From Anadara kagoshimensis (taxonomy: Eukaryota; Mollusca; Bivalvia; Arcoida; Arcidae), in NCBI GenBank assembly GCA_021292105.1, contig CM037869.1:11800471-11864470 (forward strand): 64,000 nt of DNA, given 5' to 3'. Shown piece by piece: positions 36,599 through 48,900 of the stretch. The stretch's first letter is position 1; each line of letters opens with the position of its first letter. The notes below the pieces were generated by a model that saw only the letters and a list, made by a program, of their open reading frames with translations, made no database searches and was not told the DNA's origin. Both the position numbers and the translations under genes were made by a program.

Positions 36599-36607
36599 TG
36601 CTTTAAT
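36599..36607 (+). other. MULE target-site duplication, right
   Basis: TGCTTTAAT, matching 31527-31535. Confidence 0.92.
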
Positions 36608-36983
36608 ATGTAAAATTTGCACTTAAAAGTTTGAATTTTACAGATTAGAGTGTGCAATTTTTATATATTTTTTTATTTTATATTTTTTAAGTGAATTAAC
36701 AAAACCTGGCACTTATACGTTTCCCCGCTACCTAAAAGAACAAGTGTCTGGAGCTTGCTATACGAAATTAGTATAAACAATTATTTATTTTCATAAACGA
36801 CACGTAATGAAATGAATTACATATGCGGACAAATTATGACCGCAATATCATGCAGGGTAAAACATTACCGAGTACTCAATTTGACGTCGACAGCTGGTCG
36901 AGTCGTTCAGTCTGTCCTATTTTTGTTTCATTTTTAATGTTAAAATTAAATTTGTTATTTGGTTCCAGTCTATATTACAGTAT

Positions 36984-37238
36984 TAGGTCTGACCCAAGAC
37001 TTGAAAGTGGGTAGTGAACATTCTTTAGCCAAGCACTTTGCATTCCAGTGACGAATTCTTTCGTATAGGAACTTAAAATAACTTGCGAAGTCCCGTGTTA
37101 CGGTAGGCTTTGCACGATAAAGAACCCTCCTGTATAATGCCATCAGTGCAACACTTCTGCACCTTCGCCTATAGCTGGCGACGCCTCGATATAAGTGAAA
37201 TATTCTTGACTGGGACGTTAAAAACCATTACAAAACTC
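36984..37238 (+). repeat. SINE family A, headless copy
   Basis: 'ggtctgacccaagacttgaa' to 'ctgggacgttaaaaaccatt'. It starts right after where the tRNA-like head would end. Confidence 0.8.
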
Positions 37239-37519
37239 ACGTCCATTTCATAGGCTACAACACTTCCATGATTTTGACCAAGCCAAAGATTACTGTAGTT
37301 GATGTATTTAGAGCCCCGATGATTACGATAAGGTGTGTCGTGATGAGCATAAGTTTATCTTGTGCCTAGTTTTTTGTTTTGTTCTGTCAACGACTTCAAT
37401 GTCGCCATTTGCTAAGCTAGACTCTAGTCATCCGACTGGATCTTATCCATGCTATATTGTCTTACAGCTGGTTAGATCCTATTATGGTTTTTACCTACCT
37501 ACCTATCCTATTTGCTCCT

Positions 37520-37700
37520 AGTTGATCATAAGGCGAGGCACAGATCTCTCTACTTCGCCCTGCTCATAGCATCGATCTCAGCAGTCCTCCAACCTGACCA
37601 GATCATATTATTTCTTTCTTTTTCAGTTGTCCTTCAGGCCTCTCTTGGTCTTCCTCTCCTTCCTTTACCTACTGGAGCCCAGCGCAAGACAATCTATTTA
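37520..37700 (-). pseudogene. LINE ORF2 C-terminal remnant
   Basis: Minus-strand reading gives LRWAPVGKGRRGRPREA, then after a frame change NNMIWSGWRTAEIDAMSRAK. This follows the typical end of non-LTR retrotransposon ORF2 (a GRP-rich basic stretch, then W-rich motifs). There are stops and a frameshift. Clade not assigned. Confidence 0.55.
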
Positions 37701-37887
37701 TTTCGTTGTTAGACTATGTTTTTACGAGAAACAAACTTCTATGCTCTTCAGTTAAACACGTGGTGGAATATCTATCAAAGCATCTCGCCTGTCCAAAGTT
37801 TGTTGCTTGACAATCTGTAAATTGCTTTGGTTTATTTAGACGTTTTGACGACGGTTTTAAATTTTTGTCAGGATCTTGCTAACCCCA

Positions 37888-37910
37888 ACCCCCCCCCCCC
37901 CCCCCCCCCA
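37888..37910 (+). repeat. Poly-C tract
   Basis: About 23 consecutive C, just before the 926-bp duplication. Confidence 0.95.
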
Positions 37911-37927
37911 TTTTAAATTTTTGTCTT

Positions 37928-38125
37928 GTGCACAGCCCCAAGCACAACAGGAGGTCGATCGAAAACAACATGGCGAAGAACAACAGAACAAGAACGGACA
38001 AAAATGGGATGGAAGTGCTGAGCGTTAGCAAGGCAGCTGCCAAAGACAGAGCGTCGTGGAGAAGGTGTATTGAGCCTTTAAGTGCCAGCCATCCCGAAGG
38101 GGATATGCGAGGTGATGTGAAGTGA
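37928..38125 (+). pseudogene. LINE ORF2 C-terminal fragment (copy 1)
   Basis: Short frame ending in VSKAAAKDRASWRRCIEPL. The pattern AxDRxxWRRxxxxL is the usual extreme C-terminus of many non-LTR retrotransposon ORF2 proteins. Upstream reverse transcriptase is absent. Repeated exactly at 38854-39051. Confidence 0.5.
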
Positions 38126-38164
38126 ATAGACGTCCATAGAAATCAAACACAATAATACCGGTAC

Positions 38165-38265
38165 ATATCCAAATCACAATTCCAAAGGCAAAGTGAAAAC
38201 TTTGAAAAACTGACAAATTAAGTTAAATACTGAGCAAGTGATTCCGAGTGCTCCCGATTATGACA
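38165..38265 (-). repeat. Decayed 3' end of the reverse-transcriptase element family
   Basis: 'atccaaatcacaattccaaa' and 'gattccgagtgctcccga' parallel 50038-50135 and 58758-58865. Present again at 39091-39191. Confidence 0.5.
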
Positions 38266-38437
38266 TACCGGTATGTTCAAAATAATTACAAACATATACC
38301 GTCTTTGTAACTGCATACAAATACACTACAACACCCTTTCTTATTATTTTTTCACCCCGGAATAATTCAAGAATTTTATACCTGTATTAATTTCATAGAA
38401 ATGTTAAACAATAAAGGGTGTATCCCATAACAAGTCT

Positions 38438-38756
38438 ACCACTAAGGTAGCTCAGCGATATAGTGCTGGGTCCGTATGTGGAGATCGTGGATTCGGCCGG
38501 GTCTGACCAAGACTTGAAAATAGGTAGTGACTGTTCTTTCATCAATCATTCGGCATTAGAAATGAAAGTCACGGGGTCCTTCGGAAGAGACCTCAAAATC
38601 CAATGTCCCTAGTTACGGTAGGCGTGGCACGTTAAAGAACCCTACCTGCACATTGCCCTCAGTGCACTGCAAAGGTAAATATTTTGTCACTTCGCCTATA
38701 GCTGGCGACGTCTCTTTTGAGTGAAATATTCTTGACTGGGACGTAAAACCCCATTT

Positions 38757-38789
<33 letters not shown>
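38438..38789 (+). repeat. SINE family A variant with (ATCA)n tail (copy 1)
   Basis: Head 'accactaaggtagctcagcg', body, tail 'gactgggacgtaaaacccca', then a simple (ATCA)n end. Subfamily shared with 53391. Confidence 0.8.
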
Positions 38790-38790
<1 letters not shown>

Positions 38791-38853
38791 AACAAGTCAC
38801 AAGATGACGTAATATAACTATAGTAATTGTAAAAATGCTTAAATTTTTGTCTT

Positions 38854-39051
38854 GTGCACAGCCCCAAGCACAACAGGAGGTCGATCGAAAACAACATGGC
38901 GAAGAACAACAGAACAAGAACGGACAAAAATGGGATGGAAGTGCTGAGCGTTAGCAAGGCAGCTGCCAAAGACAGAGCGTCGTGGAGAAGGTGTATTGAG
39001 CCTTTAAGTGCCAGCCATCCCGAAGGGGATATGCGAGGTGATGTGAAGTGA
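38854..39051 (+). pseudogene. LINE ORF2 C-terminal fragment (copy 2)
   Basis: Identical to the fragment 926 bp upstream. Confidence 0.5.
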
Positions 39052-39363
39052 ATAGACGTCCATAGAAATCAAACACAATAATACCGGTACATATCCAAAT
39101 CACAATTCCAAAGGCAAAGTGAAAACTTTGAAAAACTGACAAATTAAGTTAAATACTGAGCAAGTGATTCCGAGTGCTCCCGATTATGACATACCGGTAT
39201 GTTCAAAATAATTACAAACATATACCGTCTTTGTAACTGCATACAAATACACTACAACACCCTTTCTTATTATTTTTTCACCCCGGAATAATTCAAGAAT
39301 TTTATACCTGTATTAATTTCATAGAAATGTTAAACAATAAAGGGTGTATCCCATAACAAGTCT

Positions 39364-39711
39364 ACCACTAAGGTAGCTCAGCGATATAGTGCTGGGTCCG
39401 TATGTGGAGATCGTGGATTCGGCCGGGTCTGACCAAGACTTGAAAATAGGTAGTGACTGTTCTTTCATCAATCATTCGGCATTAGAAATGAAAGTCACGG
39501 GGTCCTTCGGAAGAGACCTCAAAATCCAATGTCCCTAGTTACGGTAGGCGTGGCACGTTAAAGAACCCTACCTGCACATTGCCCTCAGTGCACTGCAAAG
39601 GTAAATATTTTGTCACTTCGCCTATAGCTGGCGACGTCTCTTTTGAGTGAAATATTCTTGACTGGGACGTAAAACCCCATTTAATCAATCAATCAATCAA
39701 TCAATCAATCA
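39364..39711 (+). repeat. SINE family A variant with (ATCA)n tail (copy 2)
   Basis: Second copy created by the 926-bp duplication. Confidence 0.85.
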
Positions 39712-39912
39712 TAACAAGTCACAAGATGACGTAATATAACTATAGTAATTGTAAAAATGCTTTAATTCCATATAAATGTAGTACATGTGAATGTATCATT
39801 AATGGTTACATTTAATTTATGTATCTCCTGTTGTAAGTAAGCACCTTAAGATTGAAACATGAATATGTAAAAAAAAAATGCAATACAATGTTTACTTGAG
39901 CACGCAAATGCC

Positions 39913-42900
39913 TCACTTGAAGCCAAAAGAAGCAAAAACAATCACTAAAATAAAAACAAATACAACAAACAAAACGTTATCGATAACTCGTGCAAATTCC
40001 ACCCATTCTTCACTGTTTCTCTTAATGGTGTCCTCAGCTATAACCTTTCCCGCCATAATTCTTGTTGCTTTGGAGATATCTCCAAGGTAAACATCGGAAG
40101 TCGTGGCTGCAGATTTCATTTCAGTTCCGAGGGGTTGCGAGTATATGTCCTGGTTATCTTCCAACTGCTTCATACTTAGAAAGGAATAAGTCTTGTCACC
40201 CGTCATATTCTCCATACACATCAGACGACGTATTCCATAACGACCAAATGTTATCTAAAAATCAAAAACATTTTCAATATGAGTCTGTATTTTAATTCGT
40301 AAACCAAATCAAAGATCAATACATCATTCAACAGTGACGATGGGGATCATGTGACCGAGTGGTTTAAAGCGCTTATGGATCACAGCGCTTTATGTCACCA
40401 ACTTACCAAAATTCGAATCCCACTCAGTGCAGATCCTAGTTCAATTCAGTTACTTTGCAAAAGGAAGGCGTTTTCTCAGGCTACTCTGATTTCCTCCACA
40501 TTCTTTAACTGACCGCCTCGATATTAAAAATTAAACTTGAGAATCTTGACTTTGGCGTACAACACCATTTCTCAACTCCACAATGCCAAGTCTGATGCCG
40601 TTTATGCAAATAAAATATGCGCGATAAAATCACGAAACACAAGCTTGCACAAAAACTGTTATCAGTTAGATTTAATACAAGTAGTTTAGTGAGATAGTTA
40701 CCTTTTTCAGCCATGCCGGAAGTGGTCTTCCTTTTGACCCTCTTTCCAACATAGTAAGAATAATGGCCGACAAAGTGATGCTGATGGCAGCCATTATAAG
40801 AACTACCAGGTAAAATATAGCTGAAATGAAGAATTAAATAGCCAGTCACACAAATAGAAAACAAATTGTAAACAATTACATTCAGAAAAATGGACAAATG
40901 TATTCTATATTGTTATATTCTACTTTAATTTGACTATTCTATAAAAACTCAAAATTAGGATACAGTACAGACATGTCGAAAGTTTAACACTAAGCTAAAA
41001 AAAAAGTCAAATCTCGACTGCTGATTGGCCGAGATATGGATAGCAATTGACTGGAAAACCTACCGAGAAATAGACAAAGATGTTATGATATAGCTGACGG
41101 GGGACAGAGATAAGCTACCGGTTAGAACATTAATTCATTAGTAGAGTGTTAAACTTTAACAAACACTTACCTAAACGTGTAATGGTTAAATGAGTTATTC
41201 AATAATGTTACAAAAACTTACCTAAACGTGGAATGTTGAAATGAGTTCTCCAGAATCGCAAACATCATTGTAATAGCTCAATGGGGTATGGTGTAATGTT
41301 ACACTGTTATAAAACTTATCTAAACGTGGAATGTTGAAATGAGTTCTCCAGAATCGCAAACATCATTGCAATAGCACAATGGGGTATGGTGTAATGTTAC
41401 ACTGTTATAAAACTTATCTAAACGTGGAATGTTGAAATGAGTTCTCCAGAATCGCAAACATCATTGCAATAGCACAATGGGGTATGGTGTAATGTTACAC
41501 TGTTATAAAACTTACCTAAACGTGGAATGTTGAAATGAGTTCTCCAGAATCGCAAACATCATTGTAATAGCTCAATGGGGTATGGTGTAATGTCACACTG
41601 TTATAAAACTTATCTAAACGTGGAATGTTGAAATGAGTTCTCCAGAATCGCAAACATCATTGCAATAGCACAATGGGGTATGGTGTAATGTCACACTGTT
41701 ATAAAACTTATCTAAACGTGGAATGTTGAAATGAGTTCTCCAGAATCGCAAACATCATTGCAATAGCACAATGGGGTATGGTGTAATGTTACACTGTTAT
41801 AAAACTTACCTAAACGTGGAATGTTGAAATGAGTTCTCCAGAATCGCAAACATCATTGTAATAGCTCAATGGGGTATGGTGTAATGTCACACTGTTATAA
41901 AACTTATCTAAACGTGGAATGTTGAAATGAGTTCTCCAGAATCGCAAACATCATTGCAATAGCACAATGGGGTATGGTGTAATGTCACACTGTTATAAAA
42001 CTTATCTAAACGTGGAATGTTGAAATGAGTTCTCCAGAATCGCAAACATCATTGCAATAGCACAATGGGGTATGGTGTAATGTTACACTGTTATAAAACT
42101 TACCTAAACGTGGAATGTTGAAATGAGTTCTCCAGAATCGCAAACATCATTGCAATAGCACAATGGGGTATGGTGTAATGTTACACTGTTATAAAACTTA
42201 CCTAAACGTGGAATGTTGAAATGAGTTCTCCAGAATCGCAAACATCATTGCAATAGCACAATGGGGTATGGTGTAATGTTACACTGTTATAAAACTTATC
42301 TAAACGTGGAATGTTGAAATGAGTTCTCCAGAATCGCAAACATCATTGCAATAGCACAATGGGGTATGGTGTAATGTTACACTGTTATAAAACTTACCTA
42401 AACGTGGGATGGTGGAATGTTGAAATGAGACAGAGTTCTCCAGAATCGCAAACATCATTGCAATAGCACAATGGGGTATGGTGTAATGTTACACTGTTAT
42501 AAAACTTACCTAAACGTGGAATGTTGAAATGAGTTCTCCAGAATCGCAAACATCATTGCAATAGCACAATGGGGTATGGTGTAATGTTACACTGTTATAA
42601 AACTTACCTAAACGTGGAATGTTGAAATGAGTTCTCCAGAATCACAAACATCATTGCAATAGCACAATGGGGTATGGTGTAATGTTACACTGTTATAAAA
42701 CTTATCTAAACGTGGAATGGTGGAATGTTGAAATGACACAGAGTTCTCCAGAATCACAAACATCATTGTAATAGCTCAATGGGGTATGGTGTAATGTCAC
42801 ACTGTTATAAAACTTACCTAAACGTGGAATGTTGAAATGAGTTCTCCAGAATCGCAAACATCATTGCAATAGCACAATGGGGTATGGTGTAATGTTACAC

Positions 42901-45900
42901 TGTTATAAAACTTACCTAAACGTTGAATGGTGGAATGTTGAAATGACACAGAGTTCTCCAGAATCACAAACATCATTGTAATAGCTCAATGGGGTATGGT
43001 GTAATGTCACACTGTTATAAAACTTATCTAAACGTGGAATGTTGAAATGAGTTCTCCAGAATCGCAAACATCATTGCAATAGCACAATGGGGTATGGTGT
43101 AATGTTACACTGTTATAAAACTTACCTAAACGTGGAATGTTGGAATGAGTTCTCCAGAATCACAAACATCATTGCAATAGCACAATGGGGTATGGTGTAA
43201 TGTTACACTGTTATAAAACTTACCTAAACGTGGGATGGTGGAATGTTGAAATGAGACAGAGTTCTCCAGAATCACAAACATCATTGTAATAGCTCAATGG
43301 GGTATGTTGCGATGCCACACTGTTATAAAACTTACCTAAACGTGGGATGGTGGAATGTTGAAATGAGACAGAGTTCTCCAGAATCACAAACATCATTGTG
43401 ATAGCCAGAATAAGCAGCAATCCTAAATTTATACATATAACAAATAAGTAACCATTTTAAAGTGACACTTTTAGGAGATTTCAAAACAATCATATTCAAT
43501 TGTATATGTTCCAGTCAAATTAACTATTAATCACGCATGAAACATTATTTCTCCTAAAATATTGTAAGCACGAAAGAAATGTTAAATCAAATATTTATTT
43601 TATTCAAGATTTTATTCAACATATTGACATACGACGTTGGTGGAACAGCCTTTTCTAAATAAGGATAGAAACGTCACCTTAGCTTGGAATGCTGACTGAC
43701 TAATCAATGTCGCGATGATGACGTAATGTTTGGGGTGATATTTCTTGACATAATCAGAAACTTAATATGTGTTACGTCATCAGAGGTCATGACTCACAAT
43801 GTATTCATAAGTGAATGAATGCCAGCGAAAACAAAATGGGTTCATCCAAAGGAGGTCAATTCCAATTGTAATATTTAACGAAAACAAATGCATAGAGCAC
43901 ATAGTATTTCCTTAGCTAAAGGTAAAATATATTTTGGTCCTTTGGGTATCTTTTCAACATCTTCAAAACAATTTTTGTTTCATAATTTTGGTCTAAGCAC
44001 TACTGATGAGGTATTGTATTCCGAAACGGCAGTCTGGTGCTGTAAATGAACACTGGTATACTATGTAATTACAACCAGTGGTCTCATTATGCTTGTGTTC
44101 ATCATGTTTTGTTTTCTAACAATATTTCATTTGTCTGTTTTACTGTTTTCTTGATTTTGATGATCGGTTATTGCCCGCTGGCGTGTTTTAGGCTACTTTT
44201 TCATATATTTTAATTCCTCACTATAAGTACGATGAAATTTGAACGGGCTTCATAGTTAACGTAACAAATTGCACGAAAGAATTTAATTGTGTATATTTTT
44301 TAAAATTTTACCATTAAACCTGCGAATTTAGTTGATTGCCATAAAATATAAATTTTAGCTCGAAAGAAATATTTAAATATTCCAGACAATAATTGATGAT
44401 ACAAGTGCTACAAGTGCTAAGGAAACTGGAATTATATCGGAAGACAGCACTGATCAAAATATTGCCGTTGGATAAACACATAAACCGACTCGGATAATCG
44501 ATGCCCCGCAGTGGTCTAAAGCGCAGGGTTATGGACCACAGAATTTCCCATTGTCTAGGTTCGAATCCAATTCGGGGCATGCCCTAATGTGAAAAAAATT
44601 GTCAGCTCACTTGCCGAAGGGTATGTGTTTTTTGCAGACACTCCGGTTTCCTCAACTATCCCTGGACTGTGAGTAAAAAATTGAATGTGGTAAAATTTTA
44701 TCAAACCACTCTTTCCTCAACCACTAAACGCTATATATACATTTTCAATACGAGTTTTACTTACCAAAATTACATTTCATTTTGGATGAAGACGGAAGTA
44801 AGAACAACACCGGGACAAGACAGGCAAACACGACAGATGGCGCTATGATGAGGTATCTGTTCAGGTTTGGTTTTCTCTGTACGGGGACTGTGATTACAAG
44901 TGTTGGGTAGGTCTCAGGGCAACATGGGTACTTCTTTGTTGTTATGTTAGCGGTAACCTTGCCAACAGTAGACTCCCAATTTGGATGCTGGACGGAGTCG
45001 TCCATATTTGAAGACACCTCTGGTCCATAGGGGAATTTAAGACCAATTTGATCACCATGAAATGTCCAACTACCTATCACTATTTTACATATATGACTGT
45101 CGAACGGGTAGTATGTCAGATCGAGGTTGCAGTAGGTTGTCACGGCAACATGACCGTAGGTTGTGACTTTTCCGGTACTGTAAACCATAGCGCTGTGACC
45201 ATGGTGAATGTTATCTGACCTAGGTATCCTGAATTGGAAAAAAGATATACTAGTAACATGCATGCACTTGGCAAATACTAACGAATTAACGAATATAAGA
45301 TTCGTGATAAACTAAATATGGGAATAAATTAGATATCTGCCTGCACGATGGTAGGTCGTAGCAATATAAAAAGTAATACCATCATTCAGGCAGATAATTC
45401 GGCCTACTCAGAATAGCATATACATGTATTTCAAAATAAATGACAAGAAAAATAATTAAAAGTGTGTTACAATAAATGAACGAAATATGAAAACAGATAA
45501 ACATATATCAGTTGAATACTGTGTTGGGACTAAATATACTTGTATTGAGACAACATGTACTGGTGTTGGTTATAACATTAACAATTGTTACATTGACACA
45601 ACCACTTTCTCACTGATCTCGCCCCGATAGTTATTTAAGGCCAGACGCCTCACCCAGTATTTTTTCTACTTACCCTGTATAATTCCATACGGGCACTATC
45701 ATATTTTTTATCAGAGGTAGGGTAATCACTGATGCAGTATTGGTAATTACGTAAGGTCTATACCCCAGAACGATAAATGTATTCACTGATGCAGTATTGG
45801 TAATTACGTAAGGTCTATACCCCAGAACAATAAATGTATTCACTGATGCAGTATTGGTAATTACGTAAGGTCTATACCCCAGAACGATAAATGTATTCAC

Positions 45901-48900
45901 TGATGCAGTATTGGTAATTACGTAAGGTCATACCCAAGAAAAAGATGCAGTATTGGTAATTACGTAAGGTCTATACCCCAGAACAATACATGTATTCACT
46001 GATGCAGTATTGGTAATTACGTAAGGTCATACCCAAGAACAAGATGCAGTATTGGTAATTATGTAAGGTCCGTACCCCAGAACAATACATGTATTCACTG
46101 ATGCAGTAGGTCCATGTCCCAGAACAACACTGATGCAGTTCAGTATTCATGCAAGGTCTAGGCCCCAGAAAAATATTATTCACTGATGCGGTACCGGTAA
46201 TTATGTAAGGTCTAGGCCCCGCTTGCATAAAAAACCCCTTTTTAAACTTGAGAGGTTTTCTAAAAGCGGGACCAGGCCCCACAAGTTTTTATCTCTGATG
46301 TGTCCAGACCCCTCCCCCATACCTACAGTTCAACTTAAGCAGCACTGTTTTTGCTTCTAACAATAGCATAAAATTATAAACCGTTAGGTTGAATTGGGAC
46401 TTCAGTTGCAAAAGTAAAGACTTTATTTTCATAATAATTTACATGATACTGGATAGGAGCCACATATTATGCACAGCAATTGACTTTAACACTTACAAGT
46501 TATACCCGGAAATGTCAGGGAGCCACAGATTATACACAGCAATTGACTTGACACTTACAAGTTATACCCGGAAATGTCAGGGAGCCACAGATTATACACA
46601 GCAATTGACTTTAACACTTACAAGTTATACCGGAAATGTCAGGGAGCCACAGATTATACACAGCAATTGACTTTAACACTTACAAGTTTTACCCGGAAAT
46701 GTCAGGTAGCCACAGATTATACACAGCAATTGACTTGACACTTACAAGTTATACCCGGAAATGTCAGGGAGCCACAGATTATACACAGCAATTGACTTGA
46801 CACTTACAAGTTATACCCTGAAATGTCAGGGAGCCACAGCCTATCCACAGCAATTGACTTGACACTTACAAGTTATACCCGGAAATGTCAGGGGGCCACA
46901 GATTATACACAGCAATTGACTTAACACTTACAAGTTTTACCCGGAAATGTCAGGTAGCCACAGATTATACACAACAATTGACTTGACACTTACAAGTTAT
47001 ACCCGGAAATGTCAGGGAGCCACAGATTATACACAGCAATTGACTTGACACTTACAAGTTATACCCGGAAATGTCAGGGAGCCACAGATTATACACAGCA
47101 ATTGACTTTAACACTTACAAGTTATACCCGGAAATGTCAGGGAGCCACAGATTATACACAGCAATTGACTTTAACACTTACAAGTTTTACCCGGAAATGT
47201 CAGGTAGCCACAGATTATACACAGCAATTGACTTGACACTTACAAGTTATACCCGGAAATGTCAGGGAGCCACAGATTATACACAGCAATTGACTTTAAC
47301 ACTTACAAGTTATACCCTGAAATGTCAGGGAGCCACAGCCTATCCACAGCAATTGACTTGACACTTACAAGTTATACCCGGAAATGTCAGGGGGCCACAG
47401 ATTATACACAGCAATTGACTTAACACTTACAAGTTTTACCCGGAAATGTCAGGTAGCCACAGATTATACACAACAATTGACTTGACACTTACAAGTTATA
47501 CCCGGAAATGTCAGGGGGCCACAGATTATACACAGCAATTGACTTGACACTTACAAGTTATACCCGGAAATGTCAGGGGGCCACAGATTATACACAACAA
47601 TTGACTTAACACTTACAAGTTATACCCGGAAATGTCAGGGGGCCACAGATTATACACAGCAATTGACTTGACACTTACAAGTTATACCCGGAAATGTCAG
47701 GTAGCCACAGATTATACACAACAATTGACTTAACACTTACAAGTTTTACCCGGAAATGTCAGGGAGCCACAGATTATACACAGCAATTGACTTGACACTT
47801 ACAAGTTATACCCGGAAATGTCAGGGGGCCACAGATTATACACAGCAATTGACTTGACACTTACAAGTTATACCCGGAAATGTCAGGGAGCCACAGATTA
47901 TACACAGCAATTGACTTGACACTTACAAGTTATACCCGGAAATGTCAGGGAGCCACAGATTATACACAGCAATTGACTTGACACTTACAAGTTATACCCG
48001 GAAATGTCAGGTAGCCACAGATTATACACAGCAATTGACTTGACACTTACAAGTTATACCCTGAAATGTCAGGGAGCCACAGATTATACACAGCAATTGA
48101 CTTGACACTTACAAGTTATACCCTGAAATGTCAGGGAGCCACAGCCTATCCACAGCAATTCGGGTTTTATCTATGCCACCATAAGCAGTTCTGTTCCACC
48201 GCAATCTAATGTCGTACCAACTCTTAACAATTAAATAAATAAATAAAAAAAATCGTAACAAAAGCTGTCAAATAACAAAGTAACTTATTCAACTAGCAAA
48301 TCAAATACCAGTAATAGCCGTCGGGTGGACAGTTTTTGCTCGCCTACCTAGGACAGGCATAAGGCACGTTAACTATCGCTTTTCCTAACTCTTTCCTAAG
48401 TTCAAAATTAGGAATGACTTAGGAAAACGTACGTGAAACGCGCCCATGTCAATAAAATAAGAGCTGGCTACAGGGTAGTGCGTTTAAAATACAAATACAA
48501 ACTTTGAACAGGACGTTTTGCCTTCAATCTAGTCTATTTAATAATTGCTGTCAAAGGTATAAGGAAAATCTTGTTTTTCAAATAAGAGGCGATAATGAAC
48601 GCTATACTCTTCTAAAGCTTAAAAATAATCAACAAAAGCTGTTGTCAGAAAAAAACCAGGGCAGTCGGACAGCCTCAACTAAAAACTGTTAACCAAACTC
48701 TGACCTCAATCAGGCTGGGCACGGAATCGTATTTGTACATATAGAGTATGAGTTTTGAGTACTAATGTTAACAGTGAAATCCATCGGACACTGAAACCTA
48801 ATCCATCTTACACGCAATAATAAAGAATCACTGCGGTAGCTCAGTTGGTAGAGTGCTCGCTCCGTAAGTGTGAGGTCATGGGTTCTAACCCCGACCGGGT

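Larger units (their letters stand above)
37915..39766 (+). repeat. Tandem duplication, 2 x 926 bp, near identical
   Basis: Copy 1 is 37915-38840 and copy 2 is 38841-39766. Both contain the same 65-codon frame, the same TE 3' end, a SINE A and a trailing (ATCA)n. The only difference noticed is in the number of ATCA units near 38759-38788 and 39685-39711. Such identity means either a very recent duplication or an assembly artefact. Confidence 0.93.

Noticed and set aside
38025..38216. 63-codon minus-strand frame with a hydrophobic stretch, repeated at 38951
   Set aside because: Antisense to the LINE fragment and TE tail; duplicated only because the whole 926-bp block is duplicated.
43220..43420. 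66-codon minus-strand frame as a stand-alone gene
   Set aside because: Only its first 29 codons (43336-43422) are the M2 exon; the rest is intron and the next array unit.
45670..45900. Minus-strand frame ending NMIVPVWNYTG before a gtaagt donor, considered as a receptor exon
   Set aside because: The loop A exon (48113) joins the Cys-loop exon (44765) in correct phase with normal loop spacing, and the frame arises from the 59-bp minisatellite.
46389..47361. Plus-strand frames repeating SGSHRLYTAID or GATDYTQQLTLT
   Set aside because: Translation of the loop A array on the wrong strand.
41166..48112. CRISPR-like regular repeats
   Set aside because: Units are contiguous with no unique spacers, and the units derive from receptor exons in a eukaryotic gene.
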